Shown here one piece after another: positions 4,949 through 6,291 of a stretch of 6,291 nt of DNA. Under the pieces are notes generated by a model, which was not told the origin of the DNA, searched no databases, and saw nothing but the letters and a program-made list of their open reading frames with translations. Origin of the DNA: JBBIUS01 sp037440105 (GTDB lineage: Bacteria; Patescibacteriota; Patescibacteriia; XYB2-FULL-38-15). The stretch spans positions 1-6,291 of the forward strand of contig JBBIUS010000040.1 of NCBI GenBank assembly GCA_037440105.1. Direction: 5' to 3'. Every line of letters starts with the position of its first letter. The first letter of the stretch is position 1. Position numbers and translations under genes: made by a program.

Positions 4949-5575
4949 ATGAAGAGAGCATTTTTTGTCCTAACGCTGGCAGTTTTGTTGGCGCTCATCG
5001 GTTGGGGTTGTCAAAAAACCGCAACCCCGGACGCAGGTCAAGATGTCGGTCCAGACGCCGGAGGAGATGCCGGAATTCCTGAGGGTTGGAAGGAGTATAG
5101 GAATGAGGAGTTAGGGTTTTCGTTTTGGTATCCCGAAGAATGGCAGTTAAGAGTTGAAAATGAAGTGCCGTTCACCTGGGATGGCATCGAGTACAAACTC
5201 GTTGATGTGCAGCTGCTAGATCAAGAAAGCAGGCAATACATTGGAGCTTATTCCTTTGCGGTTGCTGAAAATTCTGAACGATTGCCACTTGCAGACTGGC
5301 TTGAACAACACAATACGGTCGGCGATCCGTTTACTTTAATTGATGAAAAATATAATGAGATTGTACCTGGGAAAAAGTTCGTCTATGCAACTGGGGTTAC
5401 GCTGAGCCCGGATCAACATGCCTTTCCTGCGGGATTCTTAGTTTTTAGTAGCCCGGGGAATACGCACGTCTTCTTTCCTGACATTGGTCAGGATCATTCT
5501 ATTTTCGAGGTCTACGGCATTTCGGCAGAGGATTTTGCTTTTCAAATTCGTTCGACGTTTAGGTTTACGCGATAA
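4949..5575 (+). CDS. Lipoprotein with PDAG-rich linker and PsbP-like domain
   Basis: The 208-residue product starts MKRAFFVL and has lipobox LIGWGC with the lipidated cysteine at residue 21. A short low-complexity linker follows (about 25-43), rich in Pro, Asp, Ala and Gly (TPDAGQDVGPDAGGDAG), a style familiar from myxobacterial surface lipoproteins. The mature domain (45-208) begins GWKEYRNEELGFSFWYPEEW (46-65) and ends IRSTFRFTR (200-208). It matches the ends of the lipoprotein at 4291 but is longer (about 160 against 110 residues). The domain resembles PsbP-like extracytoplasmic modules; no catalytic residue is evident. The CHAP protein begins 28 bases later with its own Shine-Dalgarno site and no terminator between, so the two are probably co-transcribed and both act outside the cytoplasmic membrane. 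An in-frame ATG at 4853 would extend the protein to 240 residues but is disfavoured. Confidence 0.86.
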   Translation: MKRAFFVLTLAVLLALIGWGCQKTATPDAGQDVGPDAGGDAGIPEGWKEYRNEELGFSFWYPEEWQLRVENEVPFTWDGIEYKLVDVQLLDQESRQYIGAYSFAVAENSERLPLADWLEQHNTVGDPFTLIDEKYNEIVPGKKFVYATGVTLSPDQHAFPAGFLVFSSPGNTHVFFPDIGQDHSIFEVYGISAEDFAFQIRSTFRFTR

Positions 5576-5591
5576 ACAAAGAAAAAGTTAG

Positions 5592-5596
5592 AGGAG
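5592..5596 (+). promoter_or_regulatory. Shine-Dalgarno site of the CHAP-domain gene
   Basis: AGGAG, within the purine run AGAGGAGAAG (5590-5599), ends 7 bases before the ATG at 5604. It supports that start and shows that translation of this gene is signalled as for its upstream neighbour and unlike the genes before 4830. Confidence 0.8.
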
Positions 5597-5603
5597 AAGT
5601 GTC

Positions 5604-6291
5604 ATGAAAGGGTTTGAGAAGGTTTTACTTTTGTTTCTATTGGCTCAATTGATGGGATTAGAAACAGCGTATCCTTGCGAGGGTAATTATGGTGACGAAA
5701 TCGGTGATTTTCAAGACGTCGTCGCTCGTTCAAATGGAGAAATAAAGAATTGTACCGGGACAGGGAGCGGCATGTATCAGTGTGTTGAATATGTAAAGCG
5801 ATTCTACAAGATGACAAATGTTCGGTGGGGGAACGCAAAAGATATTCTTGGCAATGCTTCAAGGTTGCATTTGAATGTTTTTCTCCAAGGCGGAGCAGAA
5901 CCGCCGAAGCCAGGCGATGTTTTGTGTTTTGGTGGAGGCAGGTATGGTCATGTGGCAATCATTCGCACAGTTGAGAACAATCGCATTACTATCATCGAGC
6001 AGAATTGGCATAACATTTCTGGTTACTATCGTCAACTTTCTTTGCGTTTTGATGGCGGTTATTATATCGACAGTGGAAGCAGTAAAATTTATGTGCAGGG
6101 ATGGTTACGTTCTCCTATCACAGCCGTTGACAACGACAATGACGGATACAATGCGAATGAAGACTGTGATGACCAAAACAGAGAAATTCATCCTGGCGCG
6201 CGAGAGATTTGCGATGGCATTGATAACAACTGCGCGAGCGGAGTAGATGAAGAGCCAGAAGCCAGCGCCTCTTGCGAAGATGGAATTGCCT
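5604..6291 (+). CDS. Secreted CHAP-domain amidase/peptidase with C-terminal MopE-type motif (3' end missing)
   Basis: The frame is open from the ATG at 5604 to the window end (229 codons), so the C-terminus is unknown. Residues 1-22 (MKGFEKVLLLFLLAQLMGLETA) form a signal peptide without a lipobox. A CHAP (NlpC/P60-like) domain spans about 45-170. The likely catalytic Cys60 is in MYQCVEYVKRFY, His116 is in RYGHVAII and Glu132 is in IIEQNW; KPGDVL (102-107) is a further CHAP hallmark. CHAP enzymes usually cleave peptidoglycan amide bonds. The QCVEYVKR context also resembles glutathionylspermidine amidase domains, so the substrate is open. Residues 176-217 are a MopE-type putative metal-binding motif: acidic DNDNDGYNANEDCDD, then PGA, then EICDGIDNNC and VDEE. 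A further cysteine (224) hints at another repeat beyond the edge. The gene is paired with the lipoprotein 28 bases upstream. Confidence 0.85.
   Translation, partial: MKGFEKVLLLFLLAQLMGLETAYPCEGNYGDEIGDFQDVVARSNGEIKNCTGTGSGMYQCVEYVKRFYKMTNVRWGNAKDILGNASRLHLNVFLQGGAEPPKPGDVLCFGGGRYGHVAIIRTVENNRITIIEQNWHNISGYYRQLSLRFDGGYYIDSGSSKIYVQGWLRSPITAVDNDNDGYNANEDCDDQNREIHPGAREICDGIDNNCASGVDEEPEASASCEDGIA
6129..6254 (+). other. MopE-type putative metal-binding motif (protein domain region)
   Basis: This region encodes residues 176-217 of the CHAP protein. Alternating Asp/Asn (DNDNDGYN) resembles a calcium-binding D-x-D-x-D-G loop. The order EDCDD, then HPGA, then EICDGIDNNC, then VDEE matches the Cu-binding_MopE Pfam pattern (D-x-D-G-D-G-y...DCDD...nPGa.E.CdG.DNNCdG..DE). 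The family is named after the Methylococcus copper protein MopE, but the repeats are common in myxobacterial and other surface proteins, where the metal is usually unproven; calcium is equally plausible here. Confidence 0.82.

Noticed and set aside
5602..5958. Antisense open frame opposite the CHAP gene
   Set aside because: The sense strand carries a clear signal peptide, catalytic triad and Shine-Dalgarno site; the antisense product has no domain-like pattern.
5875..6246. Second + strand open frame overlapping the CHAP gene
   Set aside because: It is an out-of-frame shadow with no ribosome binding site, while the frame from 5604 encodes the recognisable CHAP and MopE-type domains.

Overview
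The window looks like chromosomal DNA of a small-genome, AT-rich bacterium, most likely of the Candidate Phyla Radiation (Patescibacteria, Parcubacteria-like). This is an inference from several features: short tightly packed genes all on the + strand, several small lipoproteins, and the set of compact conserved genes (DUF167, SIMPL, four-helix 'phage_holin_4_2' membrane protein, Cas4-like PD-(D/E)XK nuclease, HAD-IB phosphatase). Most starts also lack a Shine-Dalgarno (SD) sequence. The standard code is used: no real frame carries an in-frame TGA, and the intact genes end in TAA or TAG.

Region 1 (1-1033) holds two neighbouring small lipoproteins. The first is broken: its signal peptide and lipobox lie in one frame (from 47) and its NTF2-like mature domain lies in the +1 frame (to 467). 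The second (485-1033) is intact. Region 2 (1057-2821) holds a Cas4/RecB-like nuclease with two CxxC pairs, a HAD-IB phosphatase 12 bases later, and a three-helix membrane protein of unknown role. Region 3 (2928-4251) reads as one transcription unit: YggU/DUF167, SIMPL-domain protein and four-helix membrane protein, preceded by a plausible extended -10 promoter placed so that the transcript would begin at or next to the ATG. A heptamer repeat separates it from a lipoprotein (4291-4809) that ends in a textbook intrinsic terminator (4802-4829).

Region 4 (4830-6291) differs in style. Both genes have strong SD sequences, unlike all nine starts upstream, and the base composition appears less AT-rich. 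A lipoprotein with a Pro/Asp/Ala/Gly-rich linker (4949-5575) is followed 28 bases later by a secreted CHAP-domain amidase or peptidase. The amidase continues into a MopE-type acidic, cysteine-containing putative metal-binding motif and runs off the window end.

The most noteworthy points are the exported CHAP + MopE-motif protein paired with a lipoprotein, the abrupt change in translation-initiation signals at about 4.85 kb, and the frame break in the first lipoprotein. There is no CRISPR array, RNA gene, insertion sequence or phage module that I can support. I see no clear evidence of an entirely new system; region 4 is the best candidate for something under-described.
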